From: Pseudomonadota bacterium
GTDB taxonomy: Bacteria > Pseudomonadota > Alphaproteobacteria > Rhizobiales > Devosiaceae
Assembly (NCBI GenBank): GCA_023415605.1
Contig: JAEZKB010000341.1
Coordinates: forward strand, 1 to 26,424
Direction: 5' to 3'
DNA length: 26,424 nucleotides
Shown here: one piece after another, positions 14,291 to 22,197 of the stretch
How positions within the stretch are numbered: position 1 is the stretch's first letter
Layout: each line of letters opens with the position of its first letter
Notes under the pieces: model-generated
Seen by the model: the letters and a program-made list of their open reading frames with translations, nothing else
What the model was told of the DNA's origin: nothing
The model's database searches: none
Made by a program: the position numbers and the translations under genes

Positions 14291-15463
14291 ATGACGAGCG
14301 AGCTGAGCGCACCGTTGGGACGCAGGGCGGCCCGTGCCGCCAAGGCGCAGGCGGGGAAGTCGCGCCGGCATCTGCCGGTGGCGCGGCTGGCCTTTGCGGG
14401 TATTTTCGTACTGCTGACCGCCGTCACGCTCCGCATTCTCATCGTCGATGACCCCAAGGGCGGGCAGCCCTTCTCGGAAGTGCCGATCAACTCGACGCAC
14501 AATTCCAACGCCATCGTGGGCGCGGCGAGCTCCAATCCGGCCACGATCGAGGTCGGGCCGGAAATGCCGGTCGGCGGGGCCGATTCCATAATCACGCTCG
14601 ATGGCGTGGAGACCCGTGTCGCCGATATCCCCGCCCCAGGCGAAGTCCCTGAACTTGTCGCCGATCCAGCCACCGGCATCATTCCCGATCTGGTCGAAGA
14701 AACCGAACACGGGCCGATCCCGCGCATGTCGGCCACTGGTGCGCGGCCATTCGATCTCTATGCCCGGCCGTCGCTTTCGGCGCAGACCGCCGAGGGCAAG
14801 CCGCTCATCGCGGTGATCGTCACCGGGCTGGGCATCAATCCCACCAGTTCGGTCGAAGCGGCGCGGGCGCTGCCCGAAGCCGTCACGCTGGCCTTCGCGC
14901 CCTATGGCAAGGGCCTCGCCGCCACCACGGCCGCGGCGCGTGCCGCCGGGCACGAACTCTTTCTCGAAGTGCCGCTCGAGCCCTTCGACTACCCCGAGAA
15001 CGACCCCGGTCCTGATACGCTGCTCACCGGGCAGGCGCCGCGCGACAACATGAACAAGCTCTTTTCGGTCATGGGCAAGTTCGGCGGCTATGCCGGCCTC
15101 ATCAACAATATGGGGGCGCGCTTCACCTCCTCGGGTGCCGATTTCGGCCCGATGATGGAGGAGCTCGGCGCCCGCGGGCTCGGCTATGTCGACGACGGAT
15201 CGTCGAACCGGTCGCTGGCCGTGCAGCTGTCCTCGGCCAACAAGGTGCCCTTCGCCCGCGCCGATCTCACGCTCGACGCCAATCCGACCCGCACCGCCAT
15301 TCTCAACCAGCTGGCGCAGCTCGAAGAAAAGGCGCAGACGAACGGATCGGCACTGGGCGTGATCTCGGCACTGCCGGTGTCGATTGCCGCGCTGGCCGAA
15401 TGGAGCAATACTCTGGAGTCTCGGGGCTTCGCCCTCGTCCCTGCCAGTGCCCTGATGAAGTAA
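14291..15463 (+). CDS. Divergent polysaccharide deacetylase family protein
   Basis: This 390-residue protein belongs to the divergent polysaccharide deacetylase group (YibQ-like, formerly DUF610). A basic cytoplasmic start is followed by one membrane anchor (about 32-52), a low-complexity periplasmic linker to about 165, and the catalytic-type barrel. Family landmarks are PLIAVIVTGLGINPTSS (about 170-186), AFAPYG, ELFLEVPLEPFDYPENDPGPDTLLTG, GLINNMGARFTS and LGYVDDGSSNRS. The segment that usually carries the Asp pair (IDDxG in YibQ-like proteins) reads VTGLG here, so catalysis is doubtful. The role is presumably in the cell envelope, in keeping with the envC and ctpA neighbours. The stop overlaps the rppH start by one base (TAATG). 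Confidence 0.88.
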   Translation: MTSELSAPLGRRAARAAKAQAGKSRRHLPVARLAFAGIFVLLTAVTLRILIVDDPKGGQPFSEVPINSTHNSNAIVGAASSNPATIEVGPEMPVGGADSIITLDGVETRVADIPAPGEVPELVADPATGIIPDLVEETEHGPIPRMSATGARPFDLYARPSLSAQTAEGKPLIAVIVTGLGINPTSSVEAARALPEAVTLAFAPYGKGLAATTAAARAAGHELFLEVPLEPFDYPENDPGPDTLLTGQAPRDNMNKLFSVMGKFGGYAGLINNMGARFTSSGADFGPMMEELGARGLGYVDDGSSNRSLAVQLSSANKVPFARADLTLDANPTRTAILNQLAQLEEKAQTNGSALGVISALPVSIAALAEWSNTLESRGFALVPASALMK

Positions 15464-15999
15464 TGACCAGACCCATTCCCGACCGCAACGCCATGCCCTA
15501 TCGCGATTGCGTGGGCGTTGCCGTGTTCAACGCCGAGGGCAAAGTGTTCATCGGCCGGCGCAAGCGCATGGGCGATCCGGAAAAGTCGGCCGAGCACGGC
15601 GCCCCCTGGCAGATGCCGCAGGGCGGTATCGACAAGGGCGAAGAGCCGCTCCACACCGCCTTCCGCGAACTCTTCGAGGAAACCTCGATCCGCTCCGTCG
15701 AACTGATCGCCGAGGCACCGGGGTGGATCTCCTACGATCTCCCCGACGAGGATCTCGGCATTGCGCTCAAGGGCAAGTATCGCGGCCAGCGCCAGCGCTG
15801 GTTTGCCTTCCGCTTCACCGGGCCCGAGGGTGAGATTGACGTACTGGCACCGGGCGGCGGCGCCCATCCGGCGGAGTTCGAAGCGTGGCGCTGGGAGGAA
15901 CTCGAAGTGCTCCCCGACCTCATCGTGCCGTTCAAGCGGCAGGCCTATCAGGAAGTGGTCGACGCCTTCCGCGACATCCCGTTCAGAGTGCGTTCATAG
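15463..15999 (+). CDS. rppH: RNA pyrophosphohydrolase RppH (Nudix family)
   Basis: This 178-residue cytoplasmic Nudix hydrolase removes pyrophosphate from the 5' end of mRNA and so starts RNase E-dependent decay. It opens with the typical MPYRDCVGVAVFN segment. The Nudix box is at residues 54-76 (WQMPQGGIDKGEE leads into it), with the metal-binding RELFEE core intact. The usual Gly near the end of the box is Ser75, a mild variation. The C-terminal WRWEELEVLPDLIVPFKRQAY stretch is typical of alphaproteobacterial RppH. I chose ATG 15463 because it overlaps the stop of the deacetylase gene and gives the normal family length; the frame is open further upstream. Confidence 0.95.
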   Translation: MTRPIPDRNAMPYRDCVGVAVFNAEGKVFIGRRKRMGDPEKSAEHGAPWQMPQGGIDKGEEPLHTAFRELFEETSIRSVELIAEAPGWISYDLPDEDLGIALKGKYRGQRQRWFAFRFTGPEGEIDVLAPGGGAHPAEFEAWRWEELEVLPDLIVPFKRQAYQEVVDAFRDIPFRVRS

Positions 16000-16022
16000 A
16001 CCGGGCCCTAGTGGGGCAAACC

Positions 16023-16709
16023 ATGAAAACCATCGGCCTCATCGGCGGCATGAGCTGGGAATCCACGGCTCACTATTACGCCATCCTCAACCGCGAAACG
16101 GCCCGAATCCGGGGCGGATTGCATTCCGCGCCGGTGGTCGTCCACTCGGTCGATTTCGCTCCGATAGAGGCCATGCAGCGCGGCGGCGATTGGGACGGCG
16201 CCGGGCAAGTGCTTGCCGATATTGCGAGATCCTTGGAAGCTCAAGGCTGCGGCGTCATCGGCCTCGCCACCAACACCATGCATATCTGCGCTCCGCAGAT
16301 CGTCGCGGCGCTCACCGTGCCCTTCGTCCACATCGCCCATCCGACCGCCGACGCCCTCCTCGCCGACGGCATCGAGACCGTCGGGCTGCTCGGCACCCGC
16401 TTCACCATGGAGAAGCCGTTCTACATCAACGGCTTGAAGGAACGTGGTCTCGATGTGCTGGTGCCGGATGTTGGCGTCACCAATCTCAACGGCATCATCT
16501 ACGAAGAGCTCTGCCTCGGCATCGTCCGCGATGACTCCCGGCAGGTCTATGTCGAGGCGATCCAACGGCTCGCTGCCCGGGGCGCCGAGGCTGTCATCCT
16601 GGGCTGCACGGAGATCGGCATGCTGATCGACGACAGCGTCAGCCCGATCCCGACCTACGACACCACCGACCTCCACGCCAAGGCGCTGGTGCAAGCGGCG
16701 CTAGCCTGA
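16023..16709 (+). CDS. Aspartate/glutamate racemase family protein (YgeA-like)
   Basis: This 228-residue cytosolic protein belongs to the cofactor-independent aspartate/glutamate racemase family. It begins MKTIGLIGGMSWESTAHYY, the standard N-terminus. The first catalytic position is Thr83 (ATNTMH) instead of Cys, and the second is Cys195 (LGCTEI). As I recall, the same Thr83/Cys pair is found in the E. coli L-Asp/Glu-specific racemase YgeA, so unequal handling of the two enantiomers is plausible. ATG 16023 follows a GTGGGGC ribosome binding site; the frame is open further upstream inside rppH but lacks family sequence there. It lies 23 bases after rppH and faces receptor E with only 22 bases between stops. 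The link to D-amino acids in the cell wall is inference. Confidence 0.92.
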   Translation: MKTIGLIGGMSWESTAHYYAILNRETARIRGGLHSAPVVVHSVDFAPIEAMQRGGDWDGAGQVLADIARSLEAQGCGVIGLATNTMHICAPQIVAALTVPFVHIAHPTADALLADGIETVGLLGTRFTMEKPFYINGLKERGLDVLVPDVGVTNLNGIIYEELCLGIVRDDSRQVYVEAIQRLAARGAEAVILGCTEIGMLIDDSVSPIPTYDTTDLHAKALVQAALA

Positions 16710-16731
16710 CATCAGTCCCTGACTGAGAGAT

Positions 16732-19119
16732 TCAAGCCGCCCGCCTCACCCGCGTTTCCTCGACCCGGAACACCTCGACGATCCGATCGAGCTCAACCGC
16801 CTGTGCCTCGGTCTGTTCGATCGCGGCGTTGGTCTCTTCCACCAATGCGGCGTTGTGCTGGGTCATTTCGTCCATTAAGCGGACGGAGCTGTTGACGTCT
16901 TCGATGGCGCTGGCCTGGTCGCGGCTGTCGCGGGCGATGCCGTCCATCAGTGCGTTGGAGGCGCGGGCGGCGTCGAGCATGGCCTGCAGTTTCGCGGCCG
17001 CTTCGGTGACGAGGCGGCTGCCGCCCTTCACTTCGGCGCCCGACTGGTCGATCAGCGCCTTGACCTCGGCCGAGGCTTCGGCGGCCGACTGGGCAAGGCG
17101 GCGGACTTCGACCGCCACCACCGCGAACCCCTTGCCGGCTTCACCGGCGCGAGCGGCTTCCACCGACGCGTTCAGCGCCAGCAAGTTGGTCTGGAAGGCG
17201 ATGTCGTCGATCAGCCCGATGATGTTGGAGATCTTGCCCGACGAGGTTGTGATCCGCTCCATGGCCTCCGTCGCCTGTTGCATCACCACGCCGCCTTCCT
17301 CAGCGGTGCGGGTGACGCTCGACGCTACGTTCGAGGCTTCCTGCGCCTTCTGGGCGTTGGAGAGCACGGTCGAGGCCAACTGCTCCATGGCCGCCGAGGT
17401 TTCCTCGATAGTCGCCGCCTGCCGCGTGGTGCGTTCGGAGAGGTCATTGGCGCCCGAGAGTATCTCGCCGGTCGCCACCTTCAGGGCGCGCGAGGTGTCC
17501 CTGAGCTGGCCGACGATCTCGGAGAGTTTCTCGGCCACCGAGTTGGTGTCTTCCTTCAGCCGCCGGAAAGCGCCATCGTACTGACCGGTCACGCGCTGCG
17601 TCAGGTCGGTCTGCGCCAGCGCCGCCAGCACCTGGCCAGTCTCGCTCATACCGCGGTCGACGGTTTCGACGAGGCTGTTGACGCTGCCGGCAAGGGTGTT
17701 GAGCTCGGCGTCAGGGAAGTTCGCTTCGACGCGCTTGGAGAAGTCCCCGGCGATCGCAGCGTCCACCACCACGCCGAAAGCAGCTTGCAGGTCTTGCATC
17801 ATGCGGGTGCGGTCGATGCGGCGCTGCTGCGCGGCCGCGCGTTCTTCTTCGGTCATTTCGGTCACACGCAGGGCGTTCTGCTTGAACACCTCAACGGCCT
17901 TGGCCATTGCCCCCAGTTCGTCGGTGCGGCTGGTGCCGACGACTTCTGTCTCAAGCTGGCCTTGGGCTAGTGCCTCCATCGTGCCGGTGAGCCGACTGAT
18001 GGGCTTGGTGATGGTACGCGCAAAGAGCAGGCCAATGGCAGCCACCAGCACCAGCAGCACGGCGGCGATGACAAGCATGGTGTTGCGCATACCCTCGATC
18101 GGCGCGAACACCTCGCGGGCCTGCATCAGGGTCGCGAGAGCCCAGGTGACGCCGGGGGCGACAGCCACAGGGGCAGCGGCGATCAAGGTCTCGGCGCCAC
18201 GATGATCGGGCAGGGTGGCCTCGCTGGCGCTACCGGCGAGGGCATTGTCCACGGCAGGGCTGGCGATCGTGGCCGCCAGGATGTCGTTCTCGGCGGTAAA
18301 CGGAGAGTCCGAGCGCACGAGCCCGTCGGCGCCGATGATCGCGGTTTCACCGGTTTCGCCAAGGCCGGTGCGATTGTCGATCACCGGTGCGAGGCGGCTC
18401 GCCGGTAGCTGGAAGGCGAGAACGCCGATCTTGCGGCCCTGCGCATTCCAGATCGGCTTGGCGAAGAAGGCCACGGCTTCAGCCGCGAGCGGATAGGCCG
18501 AAAAGTCCGCAAAGGCGACGTCATCGGCATTCTCGATCGCCTGGGCGCGGGTCACCGCGTCGGCCAGCGCGGTCGACGCATAGGGACCGTCGGCGAAGCT
18601 GGTCGCAAAGTCGTCGTTCTTGGCAGTCGAATAGACCAGCAGACCCTTGGGGTCGAAGAGGTAGAGGTCGCTATAGCCTGCTGCAGTGATCTGGCTGCGG
18701 AAATAGGGCTGAATCTTGGTATGCGGAGTGGCGTAAGTGAGCTTGGTGTCCGGCGTGTCGAGCAACAGCCGCTGGCCGGCCGGGTTGGGGTTGTCGGCGA
18801 TGTAGACCTTCTGCAGCGCCGCTGCCGGATCGGGTTCCTTGATCTGCAGCCAGGCGCCCGCGAAGTCGCGCATCGCCTGGATGGTGGCATCGGTCCGCGA
18901 CGTGGCAACCAGATCCTGCTCGACCGATTTCATGTAGAAGGCGAGTTGGTTGGCGCGTTCGAAGGCCAGCGTCGAAAGGTTCTGCTTGGCTTGGGTACCC
19001 AAAGACTCCGAGCCGATCAGGTAGCTCGCGGTGCCCACCCCGGCGCCAACCAGAAGGGCAGACATCAGCAGCGCCAACGGCAGTTTTCTGGCGATCGACA
19101 AGCTTTGCAACTTGAGCAT
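16732..19119 (-). CDS. Methyl-accepting chemotaxis protein E (double-Cache sensor)
   Basis: This 795-residue chemoreceptor has exactly the length and architecture of D. It has transmembrane segments at about 12-34 and 343-366, a dCache periplasmic region (YSDLYLFDPKGLLVYST; GETGETAIIGADGLVRSDS), HAMP, two HAMP-like units (FGVVVDAAIAGDFSKRV), a methylation helix and the DDIAFQTNLLALNASVEAAR tip. The sensor parts of D and E have diverged much more than the signalling parts, so ligands may differ. It ends FRVEETRVRRAA without a docking pentapeptide. I chose the ATG at 19119 because GGGGAGA lies 5 bases upstream and the N-terminus then matches D; an in-frame start 42 bases upstream lacks these. 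A perfect CtrA box lies 60 bases upstream. Confidence 0.95.
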   Translation of the reverse strand: MLKLQSLSIARKLPLALLMSALLVGAGVGTASYLIGSESLGTQAKQNLSTLAFERANQLAFYMKSVEQDLVATSRTDATIQAMRDFAGAWLQIKEPDPAAALQKVYIADNPNPAGQRLLLDTPDTKLTYATPHTKIQPYFRSQITAAGYSDLYLFDPKGLLVYSTAKNDDFATSFADGPYASTALADAVTRAQAIENADDVAFADFSAYPLAAEAVAFFAKPIWNAQGRKIGVLAFQLPASRLAPVIDNRTGLGETGETAIIGADGLVRSDSPFTAENDILAATIASPAVDNALAGSASEATLPDHRGAETLIAAAPVAVAPGVTWALATLMQAREVFAPIEGMRNTMLVIAAVLLVLVAAIGLLFARTITKPISRLTGTMEALAQGQLETEVVGTSRTDELGAMAKAVEVFKQNALRVTEMTEEERAAAQQRRIDRTRMMQDLQAAFGVVVDAAIAGDFSKRVEANFPDAELNTLAGSVNSLVETVDRGMSETGQVLAALAQTDLTQRVTGQYDGAFRRLKEDTNSVAEKLSEIVGQLRDTSRALKVATGEILSGANDLSERTTRQAATIEETSAAMEQLASTVLSNAQKAQEASNVASSVTRTAEEGGVVMQQATEAMERITTSSGKISNIIGLIDDIAFQTNLLALNASVEAARAGEAGKGFAVVAVEVRRLAQSAAEASAEVKALIDQSGAEVKGGSRLVTEAAAKLQAMLDAARASNALMDGIARDSRDQASAIEDVNSSVRLMDEMTQHNAALVEETNAAIEQTEAQAVELDRIVEVFRVEETRVRRAA

Positions 19120-19178
19120 GATTATCTCCCCGCGGCGGTGGTCCGTCCAAATCGGGAACACTATTCACGCCGTTCGGC

Positions 19179-19193
19179 TTAAGCCCGCGTTAA
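19179..19193 (-). promoter_or_regulatory. Perfect CtrA-type box upstream of MCP E
   Basis: TTAA and TTAA are separated by exactly seven bases; on the minus strand the left half reads TTAAC. It lies 60 bases before the ATG of receptor E and just after the rlmH stop, in the place of a promoter. The core is symmetric, but only receptor E starts nearby. Confidence 0.6.
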
Positions 19194-19224
19194 GCGTGGG
19201 CGATCTGCTCAAGAATTAATCGTA

Positions 19225-19704
19225 CTATTCGCGATGATAGGGGTGGCCGGAGAGGATTGTCGTCGCCCGGTAGAGCTGTTCGGCCAGCATGATCCGAACC
19301 AGCTGGTGCGGCCATGTGAGCGGAGAGAAGCTCAACGTCAGGTCGGCGGCCTTGACGAAATCCGGCTCGAGCCCGTCCGCCCCGCCAATGATGAAGCTCA
19401 CGGCAGGCCGGCCGTCGTCACGCCAGCGGGCGATCTGGTTGGCAAAGGCTTCCGACCCGATCGTCTTGCCACGCTCGTCCAGCGCCACCACGATGCCGTC
19501 GGGCAGGGCGGCGCGCAGCGCCTTGGCCTCATCGGCCTTGCGGGCCGGCGAAGAAGACGCGCGGGATTCGGTGAGTTCGATGGTCTCGAAGCCGGTGAGG
19601 CCGAGCGGCTTCCCGCTCAGCACGGCGCGGTCGAGATAGCGGCCGACGAGTTCGCGCTCGGGGCCCTGTTTCATGCGGCCAACCGCGGCGATTGCGATCC
19701 TCAT
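19225..19704 (-). CDS. rlmH: 23S rRNA (pseudouridine-1915 N3)-methyltransferase RlmH
   Basis: This 159-residue SPOUT-class enzyme methylates pseudouridine 1915 in helix 69 of 23S rRNA using S-adenosylmethionine, acting on assembled ribosomes. The family landmarks are VVALDERGK (about 71-79), the SAM-loop FIIGGADGLEP, LSLSPLTWPHQL-type sequence (here LSFSPLTWPHQLVR), MLAEQLYRA and the near-universal C-terminus GHPYHRE. Length is normal. It lies 18 bases downstream of rsfS on the same strand, the usual rsfS-rlmH pair. It is the last gene of the minus-strand housekeeping cluster before receptor E. Confidence 0.97.
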   Translation of the reverse strand: MRIAIAAVGRMKQGPERELVGRYLDRAVLSGKPLGLTGFETIELTESRASSSPARKADEAKALRAALPDGIVVALDERGKTIGSEAFANQIARWRDDGRPAVSFIIGGADGLEPDFVKAADLTLSFSPLTWPHQLVRIMLAEQLYRATTILSGHPYHRE

Positions 19705-19722
19705 CGCCGCTGGTTCAATTCG

Positions 19723-20118
19723 TCAGTGCGCGTCGGCGGCGAAGTCCGCCTGCCACATCTTTTCGAGATTATAGAACTCGCGCACTTCGGGCCGGAAGAT
19801 GTGGACGATCACGTCACCGCCGTCGACCAGCACCCAATCGGCATGCGGCAGGCCCTCGACCCGCGGCTTGCCAAAACCATTCTCTCGAAGGGCTTTGACC
19901 ACCTGGTCGGCGACGGCACTGACATGACGGTTGGAGCGGCCCGAGGTGACGACCATGTGGTCCGACAGCGAGGATTTGCCCGTGATGTCGATGGCAACAG
20001 TCTGCTCGGCCTTGGCATCGTCAAGGCTCTTCAGAACGACATCGATCATCTGGGGTTCTGCAGTCGCGGCCGGAGCCGGCTCGATCGTCTGGGTCTTCTT
20101 CTTGGGGGAAGCAGCCAT
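19723..20118 (-). CDS. rsfS: Ribosome silencing factor RsfS
   Basis: This 131-residue protein of the RsfS/Iojap family binds ribosomal protein L14 and prevents joining of the 30S and 50S subunits when nutrients are scarce. The core (from about residue 24) contains SLDDAKAEQTVAIDI, SDHMVVTSGRSNRHV, WVLVDGGDVIVHIFRPEVREFYNLEKMW, all typical. The first 23 residues are a low-complexity Lys/Pro/Ala extension. I chose the ATG at 20118 because AGAGG lies 11 bases upstream; a GTG 21 bases further upstream is possible. It follows nadD after a 181-base gap, longer than is usual in this cluster, that holds an 18-base perfect palindrome. Confidence 0.95.
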   Translation of the reverse strand: MAASPKKKTQTIEPAPAATAEPQMIDVVLKSLDDAKAEQTVAIDITGKSSLSDHMVVTSGRSNRHVSAVADQVVKALRENGFGKPRVEGLPHADWVLVDGGDVIVHIFRPEVREFYNLEKMWQADFAADAH

Positions 20119-20230
20119 TAGTTCTTGGCCTCTGCCCACGCTAACACAGCATGAGTCATGCGTATTTCAGCTTGTCCTTGGTTGATGGGGCGATGTCGCG
20201 AAAGTCAGCGATTGTCGTGGTCCCGTTCAA

Positions 20231-20248
20231 GAGTGACTATAGTCACTC
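20231..20248. repeat. 18-base perfect palindrome between nadD and rsfS
   Basis: GAGTGACTATAGTCACTC is its own reverse complement over all 18 bases. No T-tract follows on either strand, so it does not look like an intrinsic terminator. It lies 51 bases after the nadD stop and 113 bases before the rsfS start. Full two-fold symmetry without a loop fits a dimeric regulator operator better than an RNA hairpin. No regulator is recognised. Confidence 0.7.
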
Positions 20249-20299
20249 CCATAACAATATGACGCTTCGACCCTGGTTCCGCAAGGGAACGATCAATTT

Positions 20300-20920
20300 T
20301 CAATTTGCAGTGGCCCGTGCGGCACGGATTGCCGAGGACGATTGGGTCGACATAACGCCCCGTAGATAGACCCAGGCGGGGGGATCGCGGTCGGCCAGAC
20401 TCTCGGCTTCGATCTCGGGAATACGGAAGGCCTTGAGCGCCATCGCGGCCTTGCTGGCGGTAGCGCGGTGCAGGGAGCCTGGCCGGGCATAGACCGCCAT
20501 CGGCATCAGTTCGGCAATATCGCGCCAGCGCTCCCAGCGGTCGAACTGCGCCAGATTGTCGGCCCCCATGATCCAGACGAACTTCACCCCGGGGCAGGCC
20601 TGCCGCAAGAAACTCAGCGTATCGAAGGAATAGTGGAAGTCGTGCTCGGCCTCGAAGCCGGTGACCTCGATGTCGGGATGCGCCATCACCTCGCGCGCGG
20701 TGTGGACGCGATCGGCGAGCGGCGCGAGATTGCTGTTTTCCTTGAGCGGATTGCCGGGTGACGCCAGTAACCACACCCTATCGAGCGCCAGCCGCTTCAG
20801 ACATTGTACCGCCACCAGCCGGTGCCCTTCATGGGCCGGATTGAAGCTGCCGCCGAAGAGGCCCACGCGCATGCCGTCGGCATGCATGGGCAGGTCGGTA
20901 ATCCCCGGAATACGAGCCAT
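20300..20920 (-). CDS. nadD: Nicotinate-nucleotide adenylyltransferase NadD
   Basis: This 206-residue enzyme joins nicotinate mononucleotide and ATP to make deamido-NAD, an essential step of NAD synthesis in the cytoplasm. The nucleotidyltransferase signature GGSFNPAHEGH is at about residues 23-33. WIMGADNLAQFDRWERW in the middle and SSSAIR near the C-terminus (equivalent of ISSTxIR) are the other family motifs. The start ATG shares its first base with the proA stop (TGATG), so translation is probably coupled. About 16 residues precede the conserved core; a start at the internal Met17 cannot be excluded. The position between proA and rsfS is typical for the order. Confidence 0.96.
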   Translation of the reverse strand: MARIPGITDLPMHADGMRVGLFGGSFNPAHEGHRLVAVQCLKRLALDRVWLLASPGNPLKENSNLAPLADRVHTAREVMAHPDIEVTGFEAEHDFHYSFDTLSFLRQACPGVKFVWIMGADNLAQFDRWERWRDIAELMPMAVYARPGSLHRATASKAAMALKAFRIPEIEAESLADRDPPAWVYLRGVMSTQSSSAIRAARATAN

Positions 20921-22197
20921 CAGGGGCGGGTCTGTCCCGTGCCGCGCACCTGATACTTGAAGCTCGTCAGCTGTTCGACGCCCACCGGCCCGCGGGCGTG
21001 GAACTTGCCCGTGGCGATCCCGATCTCGCCGCCAAAGCCGAACTCGCCGCCATCGGCGAACTGGGTGGAGGCATTGTGGAGCAGAATGGCGCTGTCGATC
21101 TCGGCGAAGAATCGCTCCACCGACTTAGGATCCTCGGTGATGATCGCTTCGGTATGGTGGCTCGAATAGGTGTTGATGTGGTCGATCGCCTCGCCGACGT
21201 CCTTGACCACCTTCACCGAAATGATCGCGTCCTCGTATTCGGTGTGCCAGTCCTCCTCTGTAGCCGGAATGGCGGTCGGGATCAGCGCCTGGATCCGGTC
21301 GTCGCCGCGGATTTCGCAGCCCTTTGCGATCAGTGCGTCAATCACCGACGTGGCGACTGTCGGCAGCAGACTCTCGTGGATCAACAGCGTTTCCGTGGCG
21401 CCGCACACGCCGGTGCGGCGCATCTTGGCGTTGACGGTCACGTCCACCGCCATCTGCGGGTCGGCGCTGGCATCGAGATAGGTGTGGCAAATGCCCTCGA
21501 GGTGGGCGAACACCGGCACACGGGCCTCGTTCTGCACACGCGCCACCAGCGTCTTGCCGCCGCGCGGCACGATCACGTCGATGGCGCCGTCGAGCCCGCG
21601 CAGCATCTCGCCCACCGCCTCGCGGTCGGTGGTCGGCACGATCTGGATCGCGGCCTCCGGCAGCCCGGCCGCCTTCAATCCAGCGACGAGGCAGGCATGA
21701 ATGGCGCGCGAGGAGTGCGCGCTGTCCGAACCGCCGCGGAGGATCACCGCATTACCCGATTTCAGCGTCAGCGCCCCGGCGTCGGCCGTCACATTGGGCC
21801 GGCTCTCGAAGATCACCCCGATGACGCCCAGCGGGGTGCGCACCCGCGCAATGTCGAGCCCGTTGGGTCGGGTCCATTCCGCGATCACCTGGCCGACCGG
21901 ATCGGGCAGGTCGGCAATGGTCCGCAGGCCCTCGATCATACCATCGATGCGCTTGTCGTTGAGCTGCAGCCGGTCGAGGAAGGCTTTCGAGATGCCCTTC
22001 TTCTCCGCCGCCGCCATGTCGAGCGCGTTGGCTTCGAGAATCTCGCGCCGCGCCTCGTCCATCGCTTCGGCGGCGCTCAGCAGCGCCTGCCGCTTCTTTT
22101 CGGCCGTGGTGAAGGCCAGCACGGCTGCCGCGGCCTTGGCCTTGCGGCCGATATCGGCCATCAGCGCGGGAAGGGTCAGAACTTCGGCAACGCTCAT
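20920..22197 (-). CDS. proA: Glutamate-5-semialdehyde dehydrogenase ProA (gamma-glutamyl phosphate reductase)
   Basis: This 425-residue enzyme reduces gamma-glutamyl phosphate to glutamate-5-semialdehyde with NADPH, the second step of proline synthesis. It shows the aldehyde dehydrogenase-like core with GVIGVIFESRPNVTADAGAL, LRGGSDSAHSS, VPRGGKTLVARVQNEARVPV and the catalytic Cys265 in RRTGVCGATETLL. The C-terminal half has TYSSHHTEAIIT and FGFGGEIGIATGKFHARGPVG, both typical. Start and stop overlap its neighbours by one base each (TGATG with proB and with nadD). It works directly after ProB, and the unstable intermediate is thought to pass between the two enzymes. Confidence 0.98.
   Translation of the reverse strand: MSVAEVLTLPALMADIGRKAKAAAAVLAFTTAEKKRQALLSAAEAMDEARREILEANALDMAAAEKKGISKAFLDRLQLNDKRIDGMIEGLRTIADLPDPVGQVIAEWTRPNGLDIARVRTPLGVIGVIFESRPNVTADAGALTLKSGNAVILRGGSDSAHSSRAIHACLVAGLKAAGLPEAAIQIVPTTDREAVGEMLRGLDGAIDVIVPRGGKTLVARVQNEARVPVFAHLEGICHTYLDASADPQMAVDVTVNAKMRRTGVCGATETLLIHESLLPTVATSVIDALIAKGCEIRGDDRIQALIPTAIPATEEDWHTEYEDAIISVKVVKDVGEAIDHINTYSSHHTEAIITEDPKSVERFFAEIDSAILLHNASTQFADGGEFGFGGEIGIATGKFHARGPVGVEQLTSFKYQVRGTGQTRP

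Noticed and set aside
20151..20369. 72-residue open frame on the + strand over the nadD-rsfS gap
   Set aside because: It overlaps the end of nadD, contains the palindrome, has no recognisable ribosome binding site or family similarity. Chance is likelier, though expression data could change this.
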